Counted from the first letter of the stretch, positions 8,503 through 17,410 are shown. The stretch: 64,000 nt of DNA from CAWIUB01 sp963839175 (GCA_963839175.1 CAWIUB010000039.1:67179-131178); one strand, 5' to 3'. The notes: generated from the sequence alone by a model not told the origin. Translations and numbers: made by a program.

Positions 8503-9276
8503 GTGGACTGGAGCCTGCGGACCTGTTCCCGCAAAGGGCACGTGACGTACGCGCCGGACGAGCCGAAGTACCGATCCAAGCTCGAGGCCACGACGCCACT
8601 CGGCGATGCCTGGCGCTGCCTGCGCTGCGGCACATACGTCCTCGGGGCGCCGCAGGGCATTGGGCCGGCCGACCGGGCTCCGGTGCTGCTGCGCGGCCGG
8701 GAGCTGCGGTCGGCGTTCATCCTGCGGCTGCTGGCCGTCGAGCGCTGGGTGCGCGGGCTGATCGTGCTCCTGCTCGGGATCGCGGTGCTGCGCTTCGAGA
8801 GCAGCCAGGTCAGCATCAAGGCGCTGATCGAGAAGGACCTCAGCGCGCTCAAACCCTTCTTCGACCAGATCAACTTCAACGTGTCCGACTCCGGACTGGT
8901 GCGCGCACTGGAGAAGTCGCTCAACGCTAGCCACACGACGCTGAACCTGGTCGCGGCATTTTTGATCTTCTACGGGCTGCTGCAGTTGGTCGAGGGGTTA
9001 GGGCTGTGGCTGCTCAAGCGCTGGGGCGAGTACTTCGCGGTGGTGGCGACCTCGTTGTTCATCCCGCTCGAGGTCTACGAGCTGACCGAGAAGGTGACCA
9101 TCCTGCGGGTTCTCGCCCTGGTGGTGAACGTCGCGGCCGTCGTCTACCTGCTCGTGTCGAAGCGGCTGTTCGGCATCCGGGGCGGGCATCGCGCCTATCT
9201 CGCGGCGCAGCGTGAGGAATCCTTGCTGGAGGTCGAAGAGGCCGCCCATGTCGGGGCGGCGGCGCATGAGGCGTGA
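8503..9276 (+). CDS. DUF2127 membrane protein with N-terminal CxxC
   Basis: 257 residues from a GTG six bases after the dehydrogenase stop, so probably cotranscribed. The N-terminus has a zinc-ribbon-like part (Cys near residue 8 and RCLRCGTY near residue 40). Then come about four membrane helices (VRGLIVLLLGIAVLRF, LNLVAAFLIFYGLLQLVEG, YFAVVATSLFIPLEVYEL, LALVVNVAAVVYLLVSKRL) and a charged tail. The membrane part resembles DUF2127, which has no firm function. The link to acyl-CoA metabolism is position only. Confidence 0.85.
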   Translation: MDWSLRTCSRKGHVTYAPDEPKYRSKLEATTPLGDAWRCLRCGTYVLGAPQGIGPADRAPVLLRGRELRSAFILRLLAVERWVRGLIVLLLGIAVLRFESSQVSIKALIEKDLSALKPFFDQINFNVSDSGLVRALEKSLNASHTTLNLVAAFLIFYGLLQLVEGLGLWLLKRWGEYFAVVATSLFIPLEVYELTEKVTILRVLALVVNVAAVVYLLVSKRLFGIRGGHRAYLAAQREESLLEVEEAAHVGAAAHEA

Positions 9277-9336
9277 CGCCGCGAGCCGGGCCGCGGCAGG
9301 TGTCACGACGCGTCGTCGGGCCGACTGTTCGCGGCC

Positions 9337-10125
9337 ATGTCGCGCAGGGTTGCCCGTCGAGCAGCCACGTCCGGCATGATCGAGGTCATGACCGCCAGGC
9401 GTGGACGTGCGATGGGCACTGCCCAGGGCGCGGCCTCGCTCGTGGCCGGCATGCGCGCGGGCGTGTCGAGCTGGCGCGATCCGGCCGCCCGGCTGCGCCG
9501 TCGGCAGCGCCGCGCGCGGTGGGGCGTCGGGATCCGCGCGGTACCGACGGTGGCCCTGTCCGTCGTGGCCGCCGAGACGATCGTGGGCGGCAGCCCGGTT
9601 CTTGGAGGCACCGTGGCCGCGGTAGCCGCGGGCGGTATGTGGGTCACCGGCGTGGCCACCCGGCGCGCTTGGCAGCTGCATCGGCTACCCGTCCCGCGAA
9701 GCATGCCGCCGCTGCCACCAAGGGGATCGGCGGCCCGGCCGGCGATGCAGCGCCTGGTCGCTCAGCAGCGGGCCCTCGACCAGCTCGTCGACCTGCTCGG
9801 CCCGTCGGCGTCGGACACCGCGGCCGAGGCCGATGCGGCAGCCATCGCCCTGCGCGAATACAGCGAACGCATCGTCGCGATAGAGGCTGCTCGGCCGGCA
9901 GCGTCAGACGAACAGCGCCGCGACGTCGACGCTGCCGTGCGGGCACTCGTCTCGCGTTTGGAGTCCGGTGTCACCGCGCACGGCCGGCTGGTCGCTGCCG
10001 CTGCCGACGCCGTGGCCGCGAGCTCCGGACCGCCCGACCGGGTCGCGCTGCACCGCGTCGCGGAGGAAACCGACCGGCTGCGCGCACTGGCCATGGGTCT
10101 GCGCGAACTCGACCACGGCGAGTAG
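9337..10125 (+). CDS. PspM-like membrane protein (tentative)
   Basis: Up to 262 residues; ATGs at 9376 and 9388 are alternative starts, and none has a convincing ribosome-binding site. After an Arg-rich stretch (RLRRRQRRARW) there are two hydrophobic helices (about 65-110), then Pro/Arg (PPLPPRGSAARPAM) and a long helical C-terminal half. This pattern resembles the actinobacterial phage-shock protein PspM (Rv2743c), from memory. No PspA or ClgR gene is nearby, so the call is tentative. It converges with meaB with no gap. Confidence 0.7.
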   Translation: MSRRVARRAATSGMIEVMTARRGRAMGTAQGAASLVAGMRAGVSSWRDPAARLRRRQRRARWGVGIRAVPTVALSVVAAETIVGGSPVLGGTVAAVAAGGMWVTGVATRRAWQLHRLPVPRSMPPLPPRGSAARPAMQRLVAQQRALDQLVDLLGPSASDTAAEADAAAIALREYSERIVAIEAARPAASDEQRRDVDAAVRALVSRLESGVTAHGRLVAAAADAVAASSGPPDRVALHRVAEETDRLRALAMGLRELDHGE

Positions 10126-11115
10126 TCAGCCCGCCAGCGAGGCGATCAAGTCGTCCGCCGCCGTGTACGGGTCGATCTCGCCGGCAACCAGCCGTCGCGC
10201 TGCGGCCGCGAGCGCGACCGAGCCGTGGACCTGCAGGAACCGGGTACGCATCTGGGCCACGGCAATCGCCTCGATCTCAGCCGAGGCTCGCGCCTCTCGC
10301 CGGCGCGCCAGTTCGCCGTGCGTGACCATCCAGTGGCGGTGCTTCTGCAGCGCCGCGAGCACGTCGCCGACACCCTGACCCCGTGTGGCGACGGTCTTGA
10401 CGATCGGCGCTCGCCACCTGCCGCGCTGCGAATGCGGGCCACCCAGCGACTGCATGAAACGCAGGTCGCGGGCCACCTGGTCGGCACCGTCGCGGTCGGC
10501 CTTGTTGACGACGAAGATGTCCGCGGTCTCGAGGATGCCCGCCTTCGCGGCTTGGATCCCGTCGCCCATCCCGGGAGCTAGCAGCACCACTGTGGTGTCG
10601 GCGAGGGAGGCGACCTCGACCTCGGCCTGGCCCACGCCAACCGTCTCGATCAGCACGATGTCGCACCCGGCCGCGTCCAGCACCCGCAGCGCCTGCGGCA
10701 CCGCCGACGACACTCCGCCCAGGTGGCCCCGGGAGGCCATGGAGCGGATGAACACGCCGTCGTCGGTCGCGTGCTCCTGCATCCGCACCCGGTCACCTAG
10801 CAGCGCGCCACCGGAGAATGGCGAGGACGGGTCGACCGCCAGGACCCCGACGCGGTGGTCCTGCTCCCGCAGCGCGCTGACCAACACCGACGTCGACGTC
10901 GACTTGCCCACCCCGGGCGACCCGGTTAGCCCGACCACCTGTGCCCGGCCGATGAGCGGAACGAGCATCGCCGCCACGTCGCGCAACAGAGGCGACTCAT
11001 TCTCGACCAGCGAGATCAACCGGGCGACGGCGCGCGGGTCGCCGCTACGCGCGCGGGAGACGAGATCGTCCAGATCGACCGCACGGCGGTCGGCGGCAAC
11101 GGGACGCGCGGACAC
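10126..11115 (-). CDS. meaB: MeaB/ArgK family GTPase, chaperone of B12-dependent acyl-CoA mutases
   Basis: A 329-residue G3E-type P-loop GTPase: Walker A GSPGVGKST (65-73), the conserved ETVGVGQAEVEV switch region, and the guanine-specificity motif NKADRDGAD. MeaB gates delivery of adenosylcobalamin to methylmalonyl-CoA-type mutases and protects them from inactivation. It starts 9 bases after the thiolase stop, so thiolase and meaB form an operon. Likely clients in this window are IcmA and the MeaA-type mutase. From memory, streptomycetes have the same thiolase-meaB neighbourhood. Confidence 0.95.
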   Translation of the reverse strand: MSARPVAADRRAVDLDDLVSRARSGDPRAVARLISLVENESPLLRDVAAMLVPLIGRAQVVGLTGSPGVGKSTSTSVLVSALREQDHRVGVLAVDPSSPFSGGALLGDRVRMQEHATDDGVFIRSMASRGHLGGVSSAVPQALRVLDAAGCDIVLIETVGVGQAEVEVASLADTTVVLLAPGMGDGIQAAKAGILETADIFVVNKADRDGADQVARDLRFMQSLGGPHSQRGRWRAPIVKTVATRGQGVGDVLAALQKHRHWMVTHGELARRREARASAEIEAIAVAQMRTRFLQVHGSVALAAAARRLVAGEIDPYTAADDLIASLAG

Positions 11116-11124
11116 GCTTGTCGA

Positions 11125-12315
11125 TCAGCCGGCCGCGGGAACGCGCAGGATCAGGGCGTCGCCCTGACCCCCGCCACCGCACAGCGCCGCCGCGCCCGTG
11201 CCGCCGCCATGGCGGCGCAGCTCCAGCGCCAGGGTGAGCGCAAGGCGCGCGCCGGACATCCCGATCGGGTGGCCGAGCGCGATCGCTCCGCCGTTCACAT
11301 TGACGATCTCCGGACCCACGCCGAGGTCCTTCATCGACTGGATGGCCACAGCGGCAAATGCCTCGTTGATCTCGATCACGTCGAGGTCGCCGACGCGGAG
11401 CCCCTCCTTGCGCAGCGCGTCGTTGATCGCATTGGAAGGCTGCGATGGCAGCGAGTTGTCCGGCCCTGCGACGTTGCCGTGCGCGCCGATTTCGGCCAGC
11501 CAGGACAGACCCAGCTCCTCCGCTTTCGCCTTGCTCGTCACCACCACGGCCGCGGCCCCGTCGGAGATCTGGGACGCCGAGCCAGCGGTGATCGTCCCGT
11601 CTTTGCTGAATGCCGGCTTGAGCCTGGCGAGTGATTCCACGGTCGTATCGGCGCGCACTCCTTCATCCTCGCGGAACTCGAGCGGATCGCCGCTGCGCTG
11701 CGGAATCGAGACCGGAACGATCTCCTCGTCGAAGACACCGTTCTTCTGCGCGAGCGCGGCACGCTGGTGCGAGCGGGCGGACAACTCGTCCTGGTCTTCG
11801 CGAGTGAGGCCGAGCTTGACGCTGAACTTGTCGGTTGACTCGCCCATCGGGATGTGTTCGAAGGCGTCCGTCAGCCCGTCGTAGGCCATCGCGTCCAGCA
11901 TCTCGATGGCGCCGTACTTGTAGCCCACCCGCGACTTCGGCAGCAGGTGCGGGGCGTTGGTCATCGACTCCTGCCCGCCCGCGACGACGATGTCGAACTC
12001 ACCGGCGCGGATGAGCTGGTCGGCGAGGGCGATGGCGTCCAGCCCAGACAGGCAGACTTTGTTGATCGTGATGGACGGCACGCTGAGCGGAATGCCCGCC
12101 TTGTACGCGGCCTGGCGGGCTGGGAGCTGCCCGGTGCCTGCTTGCAGAACCTGACCCGTGATCACGTACTGCACCTGATCGGGCCGCACCCCAGAACGGT
12201 CGAGCGCTGCCTTGATGGCGATGCCGCCGAGGTCTGCGCCAGAGAAATCCTTGAGTGATCCGAGCAACCTGCCCATCGGCGTACGGGCACCACTGACGAT
12301 CACTGATCCAGCCAT
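11125..12315 (-). CDS. Acetyl-CoA C-acetyltransferase (thiolase)
   Basis: 396 residues from the ATG at 12315, which has GGAGGT placed well upstream; the longer open frame is not needed. It condenses two acetyl-CoA to acetoacetyl-CoA or runs in reverse. Active-site features are the acylated Cys in INKVCLSGLDAI, GGQESM, NEAFA, the GHPIGMSGAR motif with the catalytic His, and the C-terminal Cys in AALCGGGGQGDA. The start is divergent from the epimerase gene. Orthologues at this place are fadA4 (Mtb) and the streptomycete acetoacetyl-CoA thiolase, from memory. Confidence 0.95.
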   Translation of the reverse strand: MAGSVIVSGARTPMGRLLGSLKDFSGADLGGIAIKAALDRSGVRPDQVQYVITGQVLQAGTGQLPARQAAYKAGIPLSVPSITINKVCLSGLDAIALADQLIRAGEFDIVVAGGQESMTNAPHLLPKSRVGYKYGAIEMLDAMAYDGLTDAFEHIPMGESTDKFSVKLGLTREDQDELSARSHQRAALAQKNGVFDEEIVPVSIPQRSGDPLEFREDEGVRADTTVESLARLKPAFSKDGTITAGSASQISDGAAAVVVTSKAKAEELGLSWLAEIGAHGNVAGPDNSLPSQPSNAINDALRKEGLRVGDLDVIEINEAFAAVAIQSMKDLGVGPEIVNVNGGAIALGHPIGMSGARLALTLALELRRHGGGTGAAALCGGGGQGDALILRVPAAG

Positions 12316-12429
12316 GGCAGACCTCCAGACGACCGCGTTGGCCCCACTGTAACCAGGCGGCGCCGACCCTCGATGTGAATCCGGGCACGGCGGTCGCCGT
12401 AAGCGCAGATCAACCGCCACCATAATCGG

Positions 12430-12861
12430 ATGAGGGCCGACAGCCTGTTCACCCAGATCGACCACGTGGGTATTGCGGTGCCCGATCTCGACGCCGCAAT
12501 CGCGTTCTACCGCGACACGTTCGGCGTGGTCAGCGTGCATGAGGAGGTGAACGAGGAGCAGGGGGTCCGCGAGGCGATGCTGGCCGTCGGGGACGGGGCC
12601 ACGCGCGTCCAGCTGCTCGCTCCGCTGTCCCCCGAGTCGGCCATCGGCAGGTTCATCGAGCGCAACGGATCGGGGATTCAGCAGATCGCCTACACCGTCG
12701 AGGACATCGAGGCAGCATCAACGGCACTGCGGGACCGCGGCATGCGCCTGCTCTACGATGCCCCACGACGCGGCACAGCCGGCAGCCATGTCAACTTCAT
12801 CCATCCGAAGGACGCCGGCGGCGTACTGGTCGAGCTCGTCCAACCGGCCGACGCAAGTTAG
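12430..12861 (+). CDS. mce: Methylmalonyl/ethylmalonyl-CoA epimerase (VOC family), Gln-Gln variant
   Basis: 143 residues, vicinal-oxygen-chelate fold. It should racemise C2 of methylmalonyl- and ethylmalonyl-CoA, linking Ccr to the mutase. DHVGIAVPDLDAAI with metal ligand H12, EVNEEQGVREAML, Q61 and the C-terminal VNFIHPKDAGGVLVELV are family landmarks. Oddly, where most epimerases have His-His before the second repeat (a known metal ligand), this one reads GIQQIAY (Q84-Q85). No strong ribosome-binding site is seen; CATAAT lies 4 bases upstream of the ATG, so a leaderless mRNA is possible. ccr follows in the same direction after 91 bases. Confidence 0.92.
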   Translation: MRADSLFTQIDHVGIAVPDLDAAIAFYRDTFGVVSVHEEVNEEQGVREAMLAVGDGATRVQLLAPLSPESAIGRFIERNGSGIQQIAYTVEDIEAASTALRDRGMRLLYDAPRRGTAGSHVNFIHPKDAGGVLVELVQPADAS

Positions 12862-12952
12862 CTGAAAGCTGGTAAACTCTAGCTACCATGCGTGGCACCG
12901 GCCACTCGATGCCTGAGGCCAGTGACGTGGAAGAAGCTGTGAGGCTACCGAC

Positions 12953-14284
12953 ATGGAAGACTTTCGCACCGCGATCCTTGCCGGCGCGCCCGGCAGCGAG
13001 CTCGAACGGCTGCCGCTCCCGGAGTCCTACCGCGGCGTCGTCGTGCGCGCCGACGAGGTCGACATGTTCGAGGGGCTGAGCACCAGGGAGAAGGACCCAC
13101 GCAAGAGCCTGCACGTCCAGGACGTGCCCACCCCCGAACTCGGCGTGGGTGAGGCGATGATCGCCGTGCTGGCGAGCGCGATCAACTACAACACGGTCTG
13201 GACCTCGATCTTCGAGCCGGTCCCCACGTTCGCCTTCCTCAAGCGCTACGGCAAGTCCTCCGCGCTCGCCGCCAAGCACGACCAGCCTTACCACGTCGTC
13301 GGCTCCGACCTCTCCGGCGTCGTGCTACGCGTCGGGCCCGGGGTGACCAAATGGAAGGCGGGCGACGAGGTCGTGGCGCATTGCCTGTCCGTGGAACTGG
13401 AGGACCCGCAGGGCCACGACGACACGATGATGGACCCGCAGCAGCGCATCTGGGGGTTCGAAACTAACTTCGGCGGGCTGGCCGAGCTGGCGCTCGTCAA
13501 GTCCAACCAGCTGATGCCCAAGGCGGCGCACCTGACCTGGGAGGAGGCGGCAGTCCCCGGACTGGTCAACTCGACCGCTTACCGCCAGCTCGTCTCGCAC
13601 CACGGAGCAGCTATGAAGCAGGGCGACGTCGTGCTGATCTGGGGCGCATCCGGTGGGCTTGGCTCCTACGCGACCCAGTACGCGCTGAACGGCGGCGCTA
13701 TCCCGGTGTGCATGGTCTCCTCTCCCGAGAAGGCCGACCTGTGCCGGGCGATGGGCGCCGAGCTGGTCATCGACCGCAACGCCGAGGGCTACCAATTCTG
13801 GAAGGATGGCGTGCAGCAGCCGTCCGAGTGGAAACGGCTGGGCGGCAGGATCCGCGACCTCACCGGCGGCGAGGACCCCGACATCGTCTTCGAACACCCC
13901 GGCCGGGAGACGTTCGGCGCGAGCGTGTACGTGACCAAGCGCGGCGGCACGATCGTGACAGTCGCGTCCACATCGGGTTACTGGCACGAGTTCGACAACC
14001 GCTATCTGTGGATGACGCTCAAGCGGATCGTCGGCTCGCATTTCGCCAACTACCGCGAGTCCTGGGAGGCTAACCGGCTGATCAGCAAGGGCCACATCCA
14101 CCCGACGCTCTCCAAGGTCTACCCCTTGGCCGAGACGGGCCAGGCGGCCTTCGACGTCCACCGCAACCTGCACCAGGGCAAGGTGGGGGTTCTCTGCCTC
14201 GCCCGCCGCGAGGGCCTTGGCGTACGTGACCAGGAACTGCGCGCAAAGCATCTGGACGAGATCAACCGCTTCCGCGACCGGTGA
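12953..14284 (+). CDS. ccr: Crotonyl-CoA carboxylase/reductase
   Basis: A 443-residue medium-chain dehydrogenase. It reduces crotonyl-CoA with NADPH while fixing CO2 to give (2S)-ethylmalonyl-CoA. Ccr-type landmarks are the long N-terminal part with YRGVVVRADEVDMFEG, INYNTVWTSIFEPVPTFAFL, NFGGLAEL, the NADPH loop IWGASGGLGSYATQ and the C-terminal IVGSHFANYRE. The ATG at 12953 has GTGAGG nearby. The enzyme is central to the ethylmalonyl-CoA pathway and to polyketide extender supply. From memory, streptomycete ccr sits beside meaA; here it lies between the epimerase and the coiled-coil gene, and meaA is 6 kb away. Confidence 0.96.
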   Translation: MEDFRTAILAGAPGSELERLPLPESYRGVVVRADEVDMFEGLSTREKDPRKSLHVQDVPTPELGVGEAMIAVLASAINYNTVWTSIFEPVPTFAFLKRYGKSSALAAKHDQPYHVVGSDLSGVVLRVGPGVTKWKAGDEVVAHCLSVELEDPQGHDDTMMDPQQRIWGFETNFGGLAELALVKSNQLMPKAAHLTWEEAAVPGLVNSTAYRQLVSHHGAAMKQGDVVLIWGASGGLGSYATQYALNGGAIPVCMVSSPEKADLCRAMGAELVIDRNAEGYQFWKDGVQQPSEWKRLGGRIRDLTGGEDPDIVFEHPGRETFGASVYVTKRGGTIVTVASTSGYWHEFDNRYLWMTLKRIVGSHFANYRESWEANRLISKGHIHPTLSKVYPLAETGQAAFDVHRNLHQGKVGVLCLARREGLGVRDQELRAKHLDEINRFRDR

Positions 14285-14328
14285 GTCGTTGGTTGGGCGC
14301 GCCGACGATCTAGTGCGACGATGGGATC

Positions 14329-15306
14329 ATGTCAGCCGACAACACGACGGATGCCCTGCCGATCCTGGACGACCGCGGCTTCGACATCGCGATGCGCGGG
14401 TACGACCGCCGTCAGGTCGAGGAGTACGTATCGGAGCTGGACGAGGAAGTGCGGGCCGCGCATGCCGCGCGCAGCGCCGCCGAGGCACGCAGCGCCGACC
14501 TGGCAGCGCACATCGGCAGCGCTCAGGCGCAGATCGAGTCATTGCGCCGGCAGCTGCAGATCGCGACCCAGGAGGTCAACGAGGACAACGTGGCCCCGCG
14601 GGTGCGCGAGCTGCTCGAGTCCGCCAAGGCCACGGCGCAGAGCCTGCGGGCCGACGCCGACGCGTACGCTGTGACGACCCGGACGAGCGCCGACGAGGCA
14701 GCGGCGCGGGTCCGAGCGGCAGCGCAGGCCGAGGCCGACCAGATTCTTGACGAAGCGACCCAACGGCACGCGGAAGCCGACGAGACGTTCCGTCGCCGGC
14801 TGTCCGAGGCCGAACGGCATCACGCCGACGTGACCGCAGAGGCGAACGCCCAGCTGGACCTGGCCCGTACCCAAGAGGCGCAGATCACCCGCGAGGCGGA
14901 AGCCTCGCGTCAGCGCCTGGACGCCGAGGCGGCAGCCGAGCGCGCGACCGCGGCTGAGGACTTCGAGATCGCGCTGCGCGCACGACGTACCGAGGAGCAG
15001 CGGCGCTCGGCTGAGCAGATCGCCGCCGCGCAGGTCAGGGCCGAGCAGATCGCCGCCGACGCCGAGGCCGAAGCGGTGGGACTGCGGCAGCAGGCCGAAG
15101 CGCACCTGGCCGGGGCCAAGCAGGAGGCCGAGCAGATCGTGCGTGACGCGCACGAGCAGGCCGGTCGGCTCACCGACGCGGCGGCGGCCGAGGTCCGCGA
15201 TCTCGAGGGACAGCGCGCCGATGCGCACGCCGGGTTGCGCAAACTGCATCAGCGGCTCGCGAAGGTGATCGCCGATACCGCTCCCCCGGCACCGGGCCCT
15301 CAGTAA
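14329..15306 (+). CDS. DivIVA-domain long coiled-coil protein (Scy/FilP-like neighbourhood)
   Basis: 325 residues. The N-terminus has a short DivIVA-like segment (RGFDIAMRGYDRRQVEEYVSELDEEV), followed by about 270 residues of almost pure Ala/Glu/Arg/Gln coiled coil and a Pro-rich tail. Such proteins scaffold polar growth or cell shape. From memory, Streptomyces coelicolor carries scy and filP (SCO5397/5396) next to the epimerase and thiolase genes (SCO5398/5399), so position supports a Scy/FilP-type role. It is much shorter than Scy and similar in size to FilP. The 3' end overlaps the convergent zinc-ribbon gene by 7 bases. Confidence 0.88.
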   Translation: MSADNTTDALPILDDRGFDIAMRGYDRRQVEEYVSELDEEVRAAHAARSAAEARSADLAAHIGSAQAQIESLRRQLQIATQEVNEDNVAPRVRELLESAKATAQSLRADADAYAVTTRTSADEAAARVRAAAQAEADQILDEATQRHAEADETFRRRLSEAERHHADVTAEANAQLDLARTQEAQITREAEASRQRLDAEAAAERATAAEDFEIALRARRTEEQRRSAEQIAAAQVRAEQIAADAEAEAVGLRQQAEAHLAGAKQEAEQIVRDAHEQAGRLTDAAAAEVRDLEGQRADAHAGLRKLHQRLAKVIADTAPPAPGPQ

Positions 15307-15614
15307 CGCGGAGCCGAACGGCTGCGCTGGACGCCAGGGGAACGGCGGTCGCGATTCGCCCAGCACGCGGTGTGCCAGTGCCGTCGGTCACCGGCGTCGG
15401 TGTCATCAGCGGGCCAGGCGACGACGTGCGGCTGCCCGGAGCGCACCTGCTGGTCACAGCCGGGGCAGCGGTACACCCGGCTCGCAGCAGATCCCGCGAC
15501 CGACCGGACGACGTACGTCTCGCCGCGCCACTCGTCGTATCGCTGTCCCACAGTGGATCCAAGCGGGCGAGTCGCGTCGCCGACCTCGACGCGGCGGCGG
15601 TTCTGCCTGGGCAT
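15300..15614 (-). CDS. Small conserved zinc-ribbon protein
   Basis: 104 residues with YRCPGCDQQV and a later RRHWHTACW, a likely Cys2-His-Cys zinc site, a WRGETYVVRSV segment and an invariant-looking end VQRSRSAPRY. Streptomycete homologues are annotated as ATP/GTP-binding proteins without real support and also lie near filP, from memory. It starts 14 bases after the stop of the large hydroxyacyl-CoA dehydrogenase, so it is probably the last gene of that operon. Function unknown; RNA or DNA binding would fit the basic termini. Confidence 0.8.
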   Translation of the reverse strand: MPRQNRRRVEVGDATRPLGSTVGQRYDEWRGETYVVRSVAGSAASRVYRCPGCDQQVRSGQPHVVAWPADDTDAGDRRHWHTACWANRDRRSPGVQRSRSAPRY

Positions 15615-15628
15615 CAGCCCAGGGTAGG

Positions 15629-17410
15629 TCAGCCGAAGTCGCGGAAGCCCTTGCCGGTCTTGCGGCCGAGCCGACCGGCGGTGACGAGCTGCTCCAGCAG
15701 CGGAGCCGGCGCGTATCCCGGCTCGCGGAACTCCTGGAACAGCGTGCGCTCGACGACGAGCGCTACGTCGTTGCCGATCACGTCCAGCAGCTCGAGCGGC
15801 CCCATCGGGTAGCCACAGCCCACCTTCATTGCCGTGTCGATGTCATCGGCCGTGGCGTACTGCGTTTCCAGCATCTTGACCGCGTCGTTCAGGTACGGAA
15901 CGAGCAGCGCGTTGACGATGAACCCGGCGCGGTCCCCACAGCGCACCGCATGCTTGCGGATCCTGCGAGTCACGTCGAGCACCGTCGCCTCGGCATCGGC
16001 CGCGCTCGACACCGTCGTCACGACCTCGACGAGCCTCATGACAGTGGCCGGGTTGAAGAAGTGCATTCCGATCACGTCTCCAGGACGAGACGTAGCCATG
16101 GCACACTCGATCACCGGAAGGCTGGACGTCGTCGTGGCCAGCACCGTGCCCGGCGCGCAGATCTCGTCCAGGTTGTCGAACAGTGCCTGCTTGACGCCGA
16201 GATCTTCGACGACGGCCTCGACCACGAGTTGTACCCCGGCGAGATCCTCGAGACGCGCCGTGCCGGTGATCCGGCTCAGCGCGGCGTCACGGTCCGCCTC
16301 CGCGAGCTTGCCGCGCTGCACTGCCTTCTCCATGGAGCGGGTGATCGCAGTGACGACCTTGGCGGCCTTCTCGTCGCTGCGCGCGCGGAATATCACGTCG
16401 AAGCCCGCCTTGGCAAACACCTCGATCATGCCGGTCGCCATTGTCCCGGAGCCGACCACGCCAACCCGGTCTACCGGTCGCGGGGCCGTCTCGACGGCGG
16501 CTGCTGCCGGCGTGAGCGCATCGTCGACCACGGTGGGCGAATCAGGCTGGTCGTAGGTATAGAAACCGCGCCCGCTCTTGCGGCCGAGCAGCCCCGCGGT
16601 GATCATCTGCTTGAAGATCGGGGTCGGCGCATGCACGCGGTCGCGCCGCTGCCGGTACATCGTGTCGAGGATCTCATAGGCCGTGTCGAGCCCAATCAGG
16701 TCGAGCAACGAGAGCGGGCCCATCGGCAGGCCACAGCCGAGCTTCATCGCCTCGTCGATGTCCTCGCGGCTCGCATAGTGCGACTCGTACATCGCCGCCG
16801 CGTGGTTGAGGTAACCGAACAACAGGCCGTTGGCGATGAACCCCGCGCGGTCGCCGATCGTCACATCGACCTTGCCGAGCTGCTGGGTGAAAGCCTCGAC
16901 GGTTTCGAGGGCCTCCGGCTCGGTGAGCACGCTGCTCACGACCTCTACGAGCTTCATCACCGGCGCCGGGTTGAAGAAGTGCAGGCCGACGACCTTGCCC
17001 GGCCGACGCGTAGCCACCGCGATCTCGGTCACCGACAGCGACGAGGTGTTCGTGGCGAGGATGGTCTCCGGTTTACAGATCTCGTCGAGCTGGGCGAAGA
17101 TCGAGCGCTTCAGGTCGAGGTGCTCGGGCACCGCCTCGATGACCAGATCCACGTCGGCTAGCGCCTTGAGGTCAGTGCCGTAGTCGATGCGGCCCAGCAG
17201 CTGCGTCTGCTCGTCCCCGGTGAGCTTTCCGCCCGCGACGGCGCGGGCCGTGGAGTGCTCGATGTGGCCACGCCCGCGGTCGATCCCGGCCTCGTCCACC
17301 TCGATCCCCACGACCGCGACGCCGGTGCGGGCGATGACCTCCGCGATGCCGGCACCCATCGTGCCGAGCCCGATGACACCTACCTGGTGGAACTCGCTAG
17401 ACATGTCCAT
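15629..17410 (-). CDS. Tandem (two-module) 3-hydroxyacyl-CoA dehydrogenase
   Basis: 593 residues from the ATG at 17410 (GAGAGGACGGAC upstream). It holds two complete 3-hydroxybutyryl-CoA dehydrogenase modules in one chain: residues about 1-290 and about 310-593, joined by an Ala/Pro/Thr linker. Each has a Rossmann loop (GLGTMGAGIAEV; GSGTMATGMIEV), the catalytic His (GLHFFNPAPVMKLVE; GMHFFNPATVMRLVE) and a C-terminal G-GR-T/S-G-GF motif. The first loop is standard; the second is altered. It should oxidise or reduce 3-hydroxybutyryl-CoA with NAD(P). An aldehyde dehydrogenase gene precedes it and a zinc-ribbon gene follows. Confidence 0.93.
   Translation of the reverse strand: MDMSSEFHQVGVIGLGTMGAGIAEVIARTGVAVVGIEVDEAGIDRGRGHIEHSTARAVAGGKLTGDEQTQLLGRIDYGTDLKALADVDLVIEAVPEHLDLKRSIFAQLDEICKPETILATNTSSLSVTEIAVATRRPGKVVGLHFFNPAPVMKLVEVVSSVLTEPEALETVEAFTQQLGKVDVTIGDRAGFIANGLLFGYLNHAAAMYESHYASREDIDEAMKLGCGLPMGPLSLLDLIGLDTAYEILDTMYRQRRDRVHAPTPIFKQMITAGLLGRKSGRGFYTYDQPDSPTVVDDALTPAAAAVETAPRPVDRVGVVGSGTMATGMIEVFAKAGFDVIFRARSDEKAAKVVTAITRSMEKAVQRGKLAEADRDAALSRITGTARLEDLAGVQLVVEAVVEDLGVKQALFDNLDEICAPGTVLATTTSSLPVIECAMATSRPGDVIGMHFFNPATVMRLVEVVTTVSSAADAEATVLDVTRRIRKHAVRCGDRAGFIVNALLVPYLNDAVKMLETQYATADDIDTAMKVGCGYPMGPLELLDVIGNDVALVVERTLFQEFREPGYAPAPLLEQLVTAGRLGRKTGKGFRDFG

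Noticed and set aside
12888..13079. Small ORF upstream of ccr
   Set aside because: Overlaps the ccr start in another frame; no conserved composition. It could at most be a leader peptide.
15950..17161. 403-codon + strand ORF
   Set aside because: Antisense to the two-module hydroxyacyl-CoA dehydrogenase, whose motifs are clear on the other strand.
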